This document shows, piece by piece, positions 1 through 9,300 of a stretch of DNA of 28,603 nt. Under the pieces are notes generated by a model. It was not told the DNA's origin, did no database searches, and worked only from the letters and a program-made list of their open reading frames with translations. The translations under genes and the position numbers were made by a program. Source of the DNA: an uncultured Clostridia bacterium (GTDB lineage: Bacteria; Bacillota_A; Clostridia; TANB77; CAG-508); contig CALXXB010000012.1 in NCBI GenBank assembly GCA_944392525.1, positions 1 through 28,603 of the forward strand, in the 5' to 3' direction. How positions within the stretch are numbered: the first letter of the stretch is position 1; every line of letters starts with the position of its first letter.

Positions 1-75
1 ACTTCCTACTGCAAATATCCCAATACTAAAGCAAACTATAAATATTACTAAAATTATTTTTAAAAATGTTTTCAT
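1..75 (-). CDS. N-terminus of a secreted or membrane-anchored protein, cut by window edge
   Basis: Only the first 25 codons are present, reading leftward from ATG at 75-73. An AGGTGAG-type ribosome binding site lies about 5 bases upstream. The peptide starts M-K-T and then runs through a long hydrophobic stretch (residues 4-22), which is typical of a signal peptide or N-terminal membrane anchor. It lies in the same direction as, and 54 bases downstream of, the BceB-like permease, so it may belong to that transcription unit. Function cannot be judged from so short a piece. Confidence 0.6.
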   Translation of the reverse strand, partial: MKTFLKIILVIFIVCFSIGIFAVGS

Positions 76-129
76 AAACTCACCTACTTTTATATCTTAA
101 CTACATTTAAAGTGAGAATATAATGAACA

Positions 130-2224
130 TTATTCCTCTTTTATTATGTTTTTGCTTCCCATATATGTTGCTAAGAAGTATAATCCATAAATTACTCCCA
201 TAACTCCTACTGTTGCTATTATTGATGGCAATAACTCTTCACTACTTGCTAGCACTGTCATAAGAGTCATTACAAATTGAATTCCAAATATTGAATGTAT
301 TATTGCAAGTATAAGTGGGAACACAAAGAATAGTCCTATTTGCTTGAATAATGCTTTGTTTATTATTTTTTCATCTACTCCTAATTTACGTAGTATTATA
401 TATCTTTCTTTATTATCTGAGCTTTCTGTTAATTGCTTTAATGCTAGTATTGCTGAACTTGCAATTAAGAATATTATTCCTAAATATATTGCAATAAATA
501 GTACCATTGTAGCTACTCCAACGCTTGATTCTATTATTGATATTTTAGTCATACCATCAAAATCTAATCCTTTTGCTAATATATTTTTATAAAGCTCAGA
601 ATTATCTGCATCAGCAAATTGTTCTTCTATCTTCTCTTTTTCTTCATCTGTTTCAGCATTATAATTTGCTGCTAAAAATGTCCTTTCTTTTTCTGAATCT
701 GTAAATTCCACACTATCTGGTACTAATATTATTCCTGTATTTATATGACTTGATGACATATCTATAAAACCTTCTTGACATTCATCATATTTTGCTTTAT
801 ATTCTTTTCCTTTTAAAGTTATTGCATCATTTTCTTTTAGAGCCTGGTCTCTTAAAGTTTTCATACTATCAAAATCACAAAGTACTATAAATTGATTGTC
901 ATCTAGCGTATATTCTTCATTGCCATATAATCTTGCTATTTTATTATAATCTGACACTTTTATTATTTCTTCTGGTGAATCATACCTAAGTTGTGGAAAT
1001 TGTGTTTTAACTATTGATTCTATTCCTTTTAACAAATCTCCCATTGTTAGTTCAGGACTTGTGTATATTGGTATTTCTACTGTATCTTTAAAGTTGTTCA
1101 TATCAAATCCATTTTCTATTAACGTTTGTTCCATACTTACTTTTGAGTCTGCTATTTGTGCTTCATTATAATTTTCTATTTCCCCTGTATAAGGATTCTC
1201 ATAAGTTTCAGGTAAGTTTGCTGTTTTATAAAGGTTAATATCTACTGGTGTCATTTCTTGCATGTCTTTTCTCATTGTGTTGTTTAATGATAATGATGAA
1301 GAAAGTATTGATATTGTCATAAATAACATTAAACATATAAGAGACATACTTACTACTGTTGTATTTATTTTATTATTTAACTGCCTTAATACAAACATAT
1401 TTACATCTTTTAGATATATCTTTTTTCTAGATTGTACTAATTTTAATATAAATCCTGATAGAGACCAAAATACAAGTACTGTTGATACTATTCCAAGTAA
1501 TATAATTGGTAGTATTTGATCTGCTGTTGACATTGTATTTACACCTATTGTTACTTTGTAATAACAATACCCAAGTATTGCTACTGCTATTAAGAAAATT
1601 ATTACACAAACTATAGGATTTTTTATTTTTACTTCTTCATTCTTTTTTGTTGCTGTAAGCAAGTTAATCAATTTATATTTTGATACTGTTATTGTGTTAA
1701 ATATCATTACAGCGATAAACATTACTGCAAAATATATACAAGTTTTTATACTTGCGTCTTTTGAAAATACAAATGTAAGTTTACTCATATCTGCTTCAAA
1801 TAATTTCCCAACAAGTATTGACATGAATTGTGAGCCAAATACTCCTACTACTAATCCAACAATTAATGATATTATTCCTACAAATACTGTTTCTAATAGT
1901 ATTATCTTAGAAATCTGACCTCTTCCGCATACCTAATGTCATATATATTCCAAATTCCTTTTTTCTTCTATTTATTAAGAAGTTATTTGCATATACAATT
2001 AATAATCCTAATATCACAGCTACAAATACAGATACCATTCCCATCATTTGAATCATAAGCTGAATTAATTCTCTTGTTGAGTTAGACACTTGCATCATAG
2101 CTTCTTGACTATCTAGTGAGTTAAACATATAAAATATTGCAACACCTAATACTAATGTTAGAAAATATATTGCAAAATCTTTTATACTTTTTTTCATATT
2201 TCTAAAAGCTAATTTAAATAACAT
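130..2224 (-). CDS. BceB-like FtsX-family ABC transporter permease, needs one +1 shift at CGG
   Basis: Membrane subunit of a peptide-antibiotic sensing and detoxification transporter of the BceAB type. The ATG at 2224-2222 is chosen because GGAGGTGA lies about 8 bases upstream; an in-frame TTG at 2242 would sit before that site. The start overlaps the ATPase stop by 11 bases, so the two are translationally coupled. Residues 1-99 hold the first FtsX half with the hallmark RRKKEFGIYMTLGM. The next codon is CGG, and the plain frame stops five codons later (TAA at 1907). Skipping the C at 1927 gives GRGQISKIILLE and an open frame to 130, for 697 residues, near the family size. The large extracytoplasmic domain typical of BceB lies between mid-protein helices, and three helices close the C-terminus. 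The ends on both sides of the shift are the two halves of one family domain. A genuine pseudogene or sequencing error is the alternative, but see the other CGG sites. Confidence 0.85.
1925..1927 (-). other. CGG site 1: +1 frameshift in the permease
   Basis: The reading is ATG-(C)GGA-AGA-GGT. The unshifted frame reads CGG-AAG-AGG and stops after three more codons. The preceding codon is ATG, which cannot re-pair one base forward, and no Shine-Dalgarno-like stimulator or slippery run precedes it. This argues against a classical P-site slip of the prfB type. Confidence 0.75.
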
Positions 2225-2981
2225 CTCCAAGTTCACCTCCAAGAAGTGTTTGTACTTCTATTATTTTTTCAAAGAATTGTTTTCTTGTGTCATTTCCTTT
2301 TATTAATTCATTAAAGATTTTTCCGTCTTTTATAAACAATATCCTTTTTGCATAACTTGCAGTAAATGCATCATGTGTAACCATAAGAATTGTTGCATTT
2401 AAGTTAGTATTTAATGTTTCAAATGTTTCTAGTAATTGTCTTGCTGATTTACTGTCTAATGCTCCTGTTGGCTCATCTGCTAAAACTAATTTTGGATTTG
2501 TTATTATTGCTCTTGATGATGCTACTCTTTGTTTTTGTCCTCCTGATATTTGATATGGATATTTTTTTAAGATATCTTTAATCTCCAATTTTTCTGCTAT
2601 TTTATTTACTCTTTCATCTATCTCTTTTGGATTTACTCTTTGTATTGTAAGTGCTAAAGCAATATTTTCATAACAAGTTAATGTATCTAATAGATTAAAG
2701 TCTTGGAAAATAAATCCTAGCTCCTCTCTTCTAAATTTATTTAAGTTGTTTCCTCGCAAAGTTGTTATGTCTTCACCATTAATAATTATTTTCCCTGCTG
2801 TTACTCTATCTATTGTAGAAATACAGTTTAGAAGTGTTGTCTTTCCACTTCCTGATGCTCCCATTATTCCTACAAACTCTCCTTCTTCTACATCAAAGCT
2901 AATGTTATCAATTGCTTTTGTTAAATTTGATTTATTTCCATAGTATTTTTCAATGTTTTTAACTTCTAAAACCTTTCCCAT
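2214..2981 (-). CDS. BceA-like ABC transporter ATP-binding protein
   Basis: Cytoplasmic ATPase that powers the adjacent FtsX-type permease (the MacB/LolD-like family that includes BceA, YtrE and YxdL). The protein has 255 residues. Walker A GASGSGKT is at 41-48, the Q-loop FQDF at 92-95, the signature SGGQKQR at 146-152, and Walker B LVLADE at 165-170 followed by PTGALDS, a sequence characteristic of this subfamily. The ATG at 2981 is chosen over an upstream in-frame start because AAAGGAG lies 7 bases before it, and the longer version would include the promoter. The gene contains no in-frame CGG. Its promoter region carries a BceR-type repeat, so it is probably switched on by the two-component system encoded at 4288-6213. 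Confidence 0.93.
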   Translation of the reverse strand: MGKVLEVKNIEKYYGNKSNLTKAIDNISFDVEEGEFVGIMGASGSGKTTLLNCISTIDRVTAGKIIINGEDITTLRGNNLNKFRREELGFIFQDFNLLDTLTCYENIALALTIQRVNPKEIDERVNKIAEKLEIKDILKKYPYQISGGQKQRVASSRAIITNPKLVLADEPTGALDSKSARQLLETFETLNTNLNATILMVTHDAFTASYAKRILFIKDGKIFNELIKGNDTRKQFFEKIIEVQTLLGGELGDVI

Positions 2982-3009
2982 GTTTTTTATCTCCTTTCCA
3001 AATTTGTTA

Positions 3010-3078
3010 ATTATATTATAAGCGCTTTGTATCTTTCTTTCCATAGATTTTACTTACATTTAGCTTACAAAAACGTAA
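3010..3078 (-). promoter_or_regulatory. Promoter and BceR-type operator of the bceAB-like operon
   Basis: On the minus strand a TATAAT-type -10 lies at 3015-3020 (alternative 3010-3015) with no good -35, which fits an activator-dependent promoter. About 54 bases upstream, at 3065-3078, is the imperfect inverted repeat TTACG-N4-TGTAA (minus strand). It differs at one base from the published BceR-type pattern TNACA-N4-TGTAA. Assignment to the response regulator at 5542-6213 is inference. Confidence 0.6.
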
Positions 3079-3092
3079 CAAATCATCTATAT

Positions 3093-3120
3093 TTGATTTA
3101 TATATTTTTTATGATATAAT
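3093..3120 (+). promoter_or_regulatory. Promoter of coaE
   Basis: TTGATT (3093-3098), a 16-base spacer and a perfect TATAAT (3115-3120). A GGAGG ribosome binding site follows at about 3133, ahead of the ATG at 3145. The promoter is divergent from the bceAB-like promoter, and the operator repeat at 3065-3078 lies between them, so the regulator could affect both. Confidence 0.6.
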
Positions 3121-3144
3121 TTTATCATATTTAGGAGGTTTATT

Positions 3145-3720
3145 ATGGAATTAATTGGTATTACTGGGAAAACTGGAAGCGGTAAATCTACGATTGGAAA
3201 GCTTTTAGCTAATAAATTAAATTGTAAATACATTGATATAGATAAAATTGGCCATAGTGCAACTTCTGATTCTATCATTTCTAAAAAACTATGCCAGGAA
3301 TTTGGTCAAGATATTTTAGATGCTAATAAAAATATAGATAGAAAAAAATTAGGTAATATCGTTTTTTCTGATAAAGATAAAATGGAGATACTTACAAACT
3401 TAACTTGGGATTATATGCAAAAAGAACTAGATAATATATTGTCTCAAAATGAAGATTATTATATTTTAGATTGGGCTTTACTTCCAATTGTTAAGTATTG
3501 GAAAATGTGTGATATTAAAGTATTAATTACATCAGATGATATTAAGAGAAAAGAAAAAATATTAAAAAGAGATAATATATCTAGAGAATATTTAGAGAAA
3601 AGAGAAAAAAATACTTTAGATTATTCTAATTTTCAATATACGCATTCTTTTAACAATGACTATTCTAAAGAAACATTAAATTCTATTGTTGATACAATTT
3701 ATACTAAATTAATTAAATAA
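3145..3720 (+). CDS. coaE: Dephospho-CoA kinase
   Basis: Last enzyme of coenzyme A synthesis: phosphorylates dephospho-CoA with ATP in the cytoplasm. The protein has 191 residues, normal for the family. It starts with the P-loop GKTGSGKS (residues 8-15), followed by the CoaE-typical YIDIDKIGH segment that carries the catalytic Asp, and a helical lid and C-terminal region (KRKEKILKRDN). The AGGAGG ribosome binding site is well placed. It is the only + strand gene in the first 9.5 kb and sits inside the Bce module. The enzyme of the preceding step, CoaD, is encoded convergently 80 bases away. Overall similarity is moderate, but motif order and length agree. Confidence 0.88.
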   Translation: MELIGITGKTGSGKSTIGKLLANKLNCKYIDIDKIGHSATSDSIISKKLCQEFGQDILDANKNIDRKKLGNIVFSDKDKMEILTNLTWDYMQKELDNILSQNEDYYILDWALLPIVKYWKMCDIKVLITSDDIKRKEKILKRDNISREYLEKREKNTLDYSNFQYTHSFNNDYSKETLNSIVDTIYTKLIK

Positions 3721-3745
3721 AAATTTGAATTTAAAAATTAAATCA

Positions 3746-3797
3746 AAGAATAAAAAAAGAGATAAAGAAAGAATGTTTAATCTTGCTTTATCTCTTT
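3746..3797 (-). terminator. Terminator shared by coaE and coaD
   Basis: Perfect 12-bp stem (AAAGAGATAAAG at 3756-3767 with CTTTATCTCTTT at 3786-3797) and an 18-base loop. On the minus strand it is followed by a run of Ts (the A-run at 3752-3758 on +), so it best terminates coaD. It probably also ends coaE transcription. Confidence 0.75.
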
Positions 3798-3800
3798 ATA

Positions 3801-4265
3801 TTATTTAATAATATCCTTTACCTCTTTTGGTAAATATTTTGAAACATCTTTTCCATGTTCAAGTAAATCCATGACCATACTTGAACTTATATTTCCTAAT
3901 TTTCCTGCTCTTATATAAATTGTATCTATCCCTGCTACTTCTTCGTTTATAGATGCCATATTTTCTTCACAATCATAATCCATACCATTTCTAACGCCTC
4001 TTACCAAAAAGGTTGCATTATTTTCCTTAGCTGCATCTACAGTCATATTTTCATAGCAAATAACTTCTACATTAGTAAGTTTTCTATTTATTAAAACTTT
4101 CTCAATTATATCTTTCATTAAATTTTTATCAAATCTTCTTTTTTTATCAATGTTATCTCCTATTCCTATAATTACTTTATCAAATATTTTTGCTGATTTT
4201 TGAACCACATGTAAATGTCCATTTGTGAATGGGTCAAAACTTCCTGCATAAAAAGCAATTTCCAT
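3801..4265 (-). CDS. coaD: Pantetheine-phosphate adenylyltransferase
   Basis: Catalyses ATP + 4'-phosphopantetheine to dephospho-CoA, the step just before CoaE. The protein has 154 residues, near the usual 160. It carries the nucleotidyltransferase signature GSFDPFTNGH (8-17, with T14/H17 as the T/HxGH-type ATP site), RGVRNGMD (89-96), the E-x-x-M-x-x-x-N helix and the ISSSMV motif (126-131). The start has GGGGAGAGG upstream. It follows the sensor kinase gene by only 22 bases in the same direction, so it is probably in the same transcript as the two-component system and ends at the strong terminator. Confidence 0.93.
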   Translation of the reverse strand: MEIAFYAGSFDPFTNGHLHVVQKSAKIFDKVIIGIGDNIDKKRRFDKNLMKDIIEKVLINRKLTNVEVICYENMTVDAAKENNATFLVRGVRNGMDYDCEENMASINEEVAGIDTIYIRAGKLGNISSSMVMDLLEHGKDVSKYLPKEVKDIIK

Positions 4266-4287
4266 GTTTACCTCTCCCCTCTATCTT

Positions 4288-5307
4288 TTAACTTATGATT
4301 GTAAAACTATTTTGTGGAAATACTAATTTTATTTCCGTACCTACATTTTCTTCTGAATTTAATTCAATTGCCATTCCTAATTTATCACATAATTTTTTAC
4401 ATAAGTATAAACCAATACCTGTTGACTTTTTATTGGAAATTCTACCATTGGAACCTGTAAATCCTTTTTCGAAAACTCTTGTTATTTCTCCCTTTTTTAT
4501 TCCTATTCCATTATCTTTTACATATAATATAACATTATCCTTTTTTCTATTCGCAAAAATCTCTATTCGTAAGTTTTCATCTTGTTTCTTATACTTAATA
4601 CTATTATGAATTATTTGATTTAAAATAAATATAACCCATTTACTATCTGTTCCGACTTCTATATTTGTATCATGAATGTCTAAATGTATTTTTTCTTGTA
4701 TAAATTCATTTTTATTTTTCATAATTACACTATTTACTATTTTTTCTAAATTTGTTTTCTTTATTATATAATCCTTTTCTACTGCATTACTTCTTGCATA
4801 AAATAGTGCTTGTTCTGTATAGTCTTCTATTTTATCTAGTTCTTCATCTATACTTTTTGTGACATCGTTCTTATTATTTTCTATAATCATCTTGCTTGTT
4901 GCTATTGGTATCTTTATTTCATGAATCCAAAGTTCTATATATTCTTTATAATCTTCTGTCAAGAATTTAAACTCATTTACATGTTCTGTCATTGATTTTG
5001 ATGCTTCTTCTAATATTTCTTTTAATATTTTCCCATCAGAAAAGTCTGAGTTTCCAACCATCTCTGCTATTAAATATCTTTTATCAAGTTCATCTAAAAT
5101 AGAAAAAATCCTCTTATAGAAATTTTTTCTTTTATAGTAAGAAATCAAAATTCCTATTATATATGTTAGTAAAATAGAAATTGGAATATATATTCTTATT
5201 AATATGGAAATATCATAAATCATCAAAAGTATCTCAATTGTAACTATTGCGAATAGAATTAGAATTAAAGTTGTAAAATTGTCTTTTAGAAAATCTTTAA
5301 AATTCAT
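4288..5307 (-). CDS. BceS-like intramembrane-sensing histidine kinase
   Basis: Sensor kinase of the Bce-type system. The protein has 339 residues. Two helices at about 11-31 and 37-58 are joined by only a few residues, so there is no real extracellular domain; such kinases usually sense through the partner transporter. The phosphorylated His is H129 in ELWIHEIKIP, matching the BceS-type W-[IV]-H-[EQ]-I-K box. The N-box is NQIIHNSIKY (230-239), G1 is DNGIGI (265-270), the F-box FEKGFTG and G2 STGIGL (295-300). A GGAGAGAG site precedes the ATG. The first 65 residues resemble the separate small protein just upstream without gaps. Partner regulator: 5542-6213; likely partner transporter: 130-2981. 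Confidence 0.92.
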   Translation of the reverse strand: MNFKDFLKDNFTTLILILFAIVTIEILLMIYDISILIRIYIPISILLTYIIGILISYYKRKNFYKRIFSILDELDKRYLIAEMVGNSDFSDGKILKEILEEASKSMTEHVNEFKFLTEDYKEYIELWIHEIKIPIATSKMIIENNKNDVTKSIDEELDKIEDYTEQALFYARSNAVEKDYIIKKTNLEKIVNSVIMKNKNEFIQEKIHLDIHDTNIEVGTDSKWVIFILNQIIHNSIKYKKQDENLRIEIFANRKKDNVILYVKDNGIGIKKGEITRVFEKGFTGSNGRISNKKSTGIGLYLCKKLCDKLGMAIELNSEENVGTEIKLVFPQNSFTIIS

Positions 5308-5333
5308 TTTGACTCTCTCCTACTTGAAATATA

Positions 5334-5531
5334 TTATCTTTCTTTTTTCATTTCTTTACTATAACAAACAATAAAAGATATCATTTGTACAACTACTATA
5401 AAAATTGGTAAACCTATTTTTAACCATATAGACAAATCAAGTATCGCCATTGCTATTTCAACTATAATTATTGAAATTATAGCTTGCATTATATATACAA
5501 TATTTTCTCTTACATAATCCCAGAATTTCAT
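5334..5531 (-). CDS. Two-helix membrane protein, stand-alone copy of the kinase sensor domain
   Basis: The 65-residue protein has two hydrophobic helices (about 11-31 and 37-57) and a basic, Lys/Arg-rich end. It aligns without any gap to residues 1-65 of the BceS-like kinase that follows it: M1, F3, D5, N10, E25-I26, D32, S34-I35, P42-I43, Y57 and K59 are shared, about 18 identities by eye. It lacks the His-box and ATPase domains entirely. It sits between regulator (10-base gap) and kinase (26-base gap) and has its own AGGAG site, so it is a real gene. It may be a duplicated sensor half that pairs with, or blocks, the kinase in the membrane. This role is inference. Confidence 0.8.
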   Translation of the reverse strand: MKFWDYVRENIVYIMQAIISIIIVEIAMAILDLSIWLKIGLPIFIVVVQMISFIVCYSKEMKKER

Positions 5532-5541
5532 AATTTTTCTC

Positions 5542-6213
5542 CTATTCTAAAATATATCCTTGGCCTCTTTTAGTTGTTATTAATTCTTTTAGACCTAATT
5601 GGTCTAATTTATTTCTTAATCTAGTCATATTTACTGTTAAAGTATTATCATCTATAAAACTTTCACTATCCCATAAATATTCCATTATTTCTTCTCTAGA
5701 TACAATTTTACCTCTTCTTTGCACTAAAAAATGTAATATTTTTAATTCATTTTTAGTAAGTTCTATTTTCTCCTCATCTTTTTCTATTAAACTTTTTGAT
5801 ATATTTAAAATAAATTCATGACAATCTATTTTATTTGAAGATATTTCTAACGCTGTGCTTCTTCTTAAAACAGAAGCAATTTTTGCAAGTAAGATTTGTA
5901 TATTAAATGGCTTTGTTACATAATGGTCTGCTCCATAATTCATACTAAGAAGCTCATCCATCTCACTATCTCTACTAGTTATAATTATAATTGGTACTTC
6001 TGATACCCTTCTTATTTCTTTTAATATATATTCTCCATCAAAATTTGGAAGGTTGATATCTAATAATACTAAGTCTGCTTTTTCATTCAAAATATCTTCT
6101 ATCGTATTTGAAAAATCTTCTAAAATTTTAGTTTTATAACCATTTTTATTTAAGAATATTTCTAACTCTTTTCTTAATTTTTCATCATCTTCTACAATTA
6201 ATATCTTATGCAT
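5542..6213 (-). CDS. BceR-like OmpR-family response regulator
   Basis: DNA-binding partner of the intramembrane-sensing kinase. The 223-residue protein has a receiver domain (1-115) with acidic pocket E8/D9/D10, phospho-accepting D52 in LLDINLP, the T79/S80 switch and K101 in the TKPF motif. It is followed by a winged-helix trans_reg_C domain (about 125-220) ending in RGQGYILE. Perfect AGGAGG stands 6 bases before the ATG. It is first in an operon with the small sensor-like protein, the kinase and coaD. Its expected target is the repeat upstream of the transporter genes. Confidence 0.93.
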   Translation of the reverse strand: MHKILIVEDDEKLRKELEIFLNKNGYKTKILEDFSNTIEDILNEKADLVLLDINLPNFDGEYILKEIRRVSEVPIIIITSRDSEMDELLSMNYGADHYVTKPFNIQILLAKIASVLRRSTALEISSNKIDCHEFILNISKSLIEKDEEKIELTKNELKILHFLVQRRGKIVSREEIMEYLWDSESFIDDNTLTVNMTRLRNKLDQLGLKELITTKRGQGYILE

Positions 6214-6239
6214 AAAACTTCCTCCTAACCTCTATATAA

Positions 6240-6277
6240 TTTATACCATCAAATAATTTCTTTTGCAACACTTGTAA
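6240..6277 (-). promoter_or_regulatory. Promoter of the two-component operon with overlapping inverted repeat
   Basis: Minus strand TTGCAA (6263-6268), a 17-base spacer, then TATAAA (6240-6245). The -35 hexamer is one arm of a nearly perfect inverted repeat, TTACAA-N3-TTGCAA (6263-6277). The arms resemble the half-sites upstream of the transporter genes but with a different spacer, so autoregulation is possible and not proven. Confidence 0.65.
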
Positions 6278-6308
6278 CGAATTTGAAAAGCAGAAAAATA
6301 ATAATGTC

Positions 6309-6344
6309 AAAAAAATAACTAAAGCATTTAAGCTTTAGCTATTT
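6309..6344 (-). terminator. Terminator of the surface protein gene
   Basis: A 13-bp stem with one A-C mismatch (6313-6325 with 6332-6344) and a 6-base loop. On the minus strand it is followed by at least seven Ts. It lies 4 bases after the stop codon of the 1030-residue protein and isolates it from the two-component operon. Confidence 0.8.
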
Positions 6345-6348
6345 ACTT

Positions 6349-9300
6349 TTAAAATTTTCTGTATTTTCTATATTTCATATAGTTAAATCCTGCAACTATT
6401 ATTAAAGCTATAATTACAAATATTAATACATTTCTTAAACCTGCATATGGCAATTTACTATTTGCTGTTGTACTACTTTGTGAACTTTTGGTTCCTCCAC
6501 TTGAGCTATTGCCACTTGTTCCACTATTACTACTTCCGCTTGGAGTACTTGTTCCACTTTGATTATTACTATTATTTGTACTTTCGTTTGTGTTAGTATT
6601 ATTTACATTTGTATTGTTTCCTCCTGTATTTGTGTTAGTACTGTTGTTATTTGTATTGGTATTAGTGTTATTGTTAGTGTTTGTATTTGTATTGCCACTT
6701 GTATTATTACTTGTATTTGTGTTTGTACTTCCATTATTATTTGTATTAGTATTACTATTTGTGTTTGTATTATTAGTTGAGTTTGTGTCTTCGTTTTTAA
6801 TGTTTATAGTAAAACTTACTTCTGTTCTATTTCCTGCTTCGTCTACTGCTGTCAAAACATAATTACCATTTTCTTTGATTTGATCTCCGTTTTTATAATT
6901 TTCTACAATACGTCCATTTCTAGTTAAAGTTACTTCTGCTAAATTTTCATCTGTAATTTTTGGTGTTACATAATTTCTATAAGTTCTTCCATCTTCTACT
7001 CCTGTAATAGTTGGAGGCGTTGTATCAGGCTCTGGTTCTGGCTCGTGATTTTCAATTTCTGTTATTGTAATTGTTTTTACAATTTTATTTTCTGCTTCAT
7101 CTTCTGCATATGCTGTATATGTTCCATTTGAAGTTATTTTCACAAGAGAAGTAGATGTTTTATTTCCTTGTTCCATTTGAAGTTCTTCTCCATTATTTTC
7201 AAAATATGTTACATCTCTTTCTCCACTTTCCATTTTAACTATTTTTATTTGTGATTCTGTATCTACTACATTTATAGTTAAATTGACAGATTCTTTATCT
7301 TGTGAAACTTCCTTTTCAAAATTAATTGTAGGAGGTGTCGTATCAGGTTCAGGTTGTGGCTCTGGCTCCTCAGTATCATCAATTGTTGTTACTTCAAATG
7401 TTTGAACTTTTGGATTTCCTGCTAAGTCTCTTGTATAAACAGTATATATTCCATTCTCACCGATATTAATTTTACCTGTTGCTGAAGTACCATTTTTTGT
7501 TATACTAATTTGTTGTCCACCATTTTCAAAATAACTTCCATTTTGTTCTCCACTTGCAATTTTTAATATATCTATACCTGTTAAATTATCTGTTAAATTA
7601 ATTGTAAGTGCAACATTTTTATTATCTGTATTTTCTTGTGATATTTCTATTTCAGGTACTGTATAATCTATAGTAAATGTTACACTTGTTTCATTTCCTG
7701 CTTCGTCTCTTGCTGTTAATGTAAATACTCCTTCTCCTTCAATGTAACTTCCGTTTTGATAATCTTCTACAACTTCTCCATTCTTTGTTAAGACTACACT
7801 TGTTAGATGTTCATCTGTAGCAGTTGGATTTACTGTATCATTATAAATAGCATTATTTGTTACTCCATTTATTTCAGGATTTGTTGTATCAGGTTCTTCT
7901 ACTTCGTCTAAACTTAAAATGTTTATTTTTTCTACAGTGCTTGCTCCTTCTTGGTCTTCTGCATATACTGTATATGTCCCTACACTATTTATTGTAAACT
8001 GAGTTTTAATCATTTTTCCTAATTGTCCTTGACCAATTGAAGTTCCATTATTACTAAAATACTCCGTATCATGACTTCCTTCAGCCCATTTTATTGTATC
8101 TATGTAATTCTCCATGTCTGATACTTTTACATCAATTTGTCTTGGATTATTTTGATTTTGTGTTAATTCTATTTTTGGAGGATTATTTATAGTAGGTCCT
8201 GTTGAAACTATAATTGTTTTTTTAGATAAGTGGCTATAACCATCAGCATCCTTTATATAAACATTTAAAAGACAATTTTCTTCTACCTGATAATTTGCTG
8301 TAACTTCTTTTCCAGGTGTTATATCTAAGCTTTCTCCATTATTTTTAAAATAAGCTGTATCTATTCCTTCGCCTATTGCAACTTTTAATTCAACTATATC
8401 ACTTACTGTATCTGTTGCTGTTATTGTTAATTTTTTTGGGTTATCTTCATCTTGTGTTATAGTTATTGCCATAGTATTTTTAGTAGCAGTAATCCTTTGA
8501 TTTACCATTCTTCTATATCCTACTTCATCTTCTATTAAAAATGTATATGTAGCATCTTCAGGAGCTGTATAATTTACATTTACATTTTTACCTTGTGTAA
8601 AGCTTAAATCTTCTCCTTTTGTATCAAAATCATCATAGTCTGATATTTCAGAAGCTTTGGCAACTTTTATCTTTGTAATATTACAAATACTGTCAGTAAT
8701 ACTTAGACTGATTTGTCTATTTCCTAAATCTGTAACATTTACTTCTATTGGAGTCTTATTTTTTGATAAATATATTTGTTTTGTTACATTTGCTCCATTT
8801 TCATCTTCTACATAAAATTCATATAGACCTTCTTCATCTACAGTATATATTAAATTAACATTACTACTTTTATTAAATTCTATATTAGTTCCTTCTGTAT
8901 CAAAATCTATATCTTGGTTTATATCATCTAACTTAGCCATTTTTATTATTACAATCTTACTGTTTTGTCCTATAGCTTGAATGGTTAAAGAAAGTGGTTT
9001 GTCCTCATCTTTTATTAATGTTAAATCTGGTGCTTGACCTGGATCACGTACAGTTATTCTAAATAAGTACCTATCTCCATGTGAGTTTCTAGCATATATT
9101 GTATAAGTTCCATATCCGTCTAACATAAAGAAAGCGTCTACATTTTGTGAAGGAGATATTTCTATTGTATATACATCATCATTATCTTCTTCAAAATAAC
9201 TTATCTCACTTTTTTCTATACGTTTATGTACATATTTTAAATCTTCTATATTATACTGCGTATCTGTAGCTGTTATATTTACTTGATTTGGATTTATCTC

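Noticed and set aside
1925..1927. Permease, NatA-like and membrane-protein genes as ordinary pseudogenes
   Set aside because: All breaks are of one kind (+1 at CGG before GGN), none is a nonsense mutation, deletion or other indel, and the remaining parts of the genes keep all conserved motifs and operon overlaps.
6263..6277. Second BceR site of the same type as at 3065-3078
   Set aside because: The arms are similar, but the spacer is a different length, so the phase of the half-sites differs; kept only as a palindrome overlapping the promoter.
6550..6780. CRISPR-like or tandem repeat array
   Set aside because: The periodicity comes from Asn-Thr codons in a protein linker; there are no constant repeats with unique spacers.
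6559..6862. Long + strand open frames over the surface-protein linker
   Set aside because: They are complementary to the Asn/Thr-rich repeats of the minus gene; composition is hydrophobic and repetitive, and no ribosome binding site is present.
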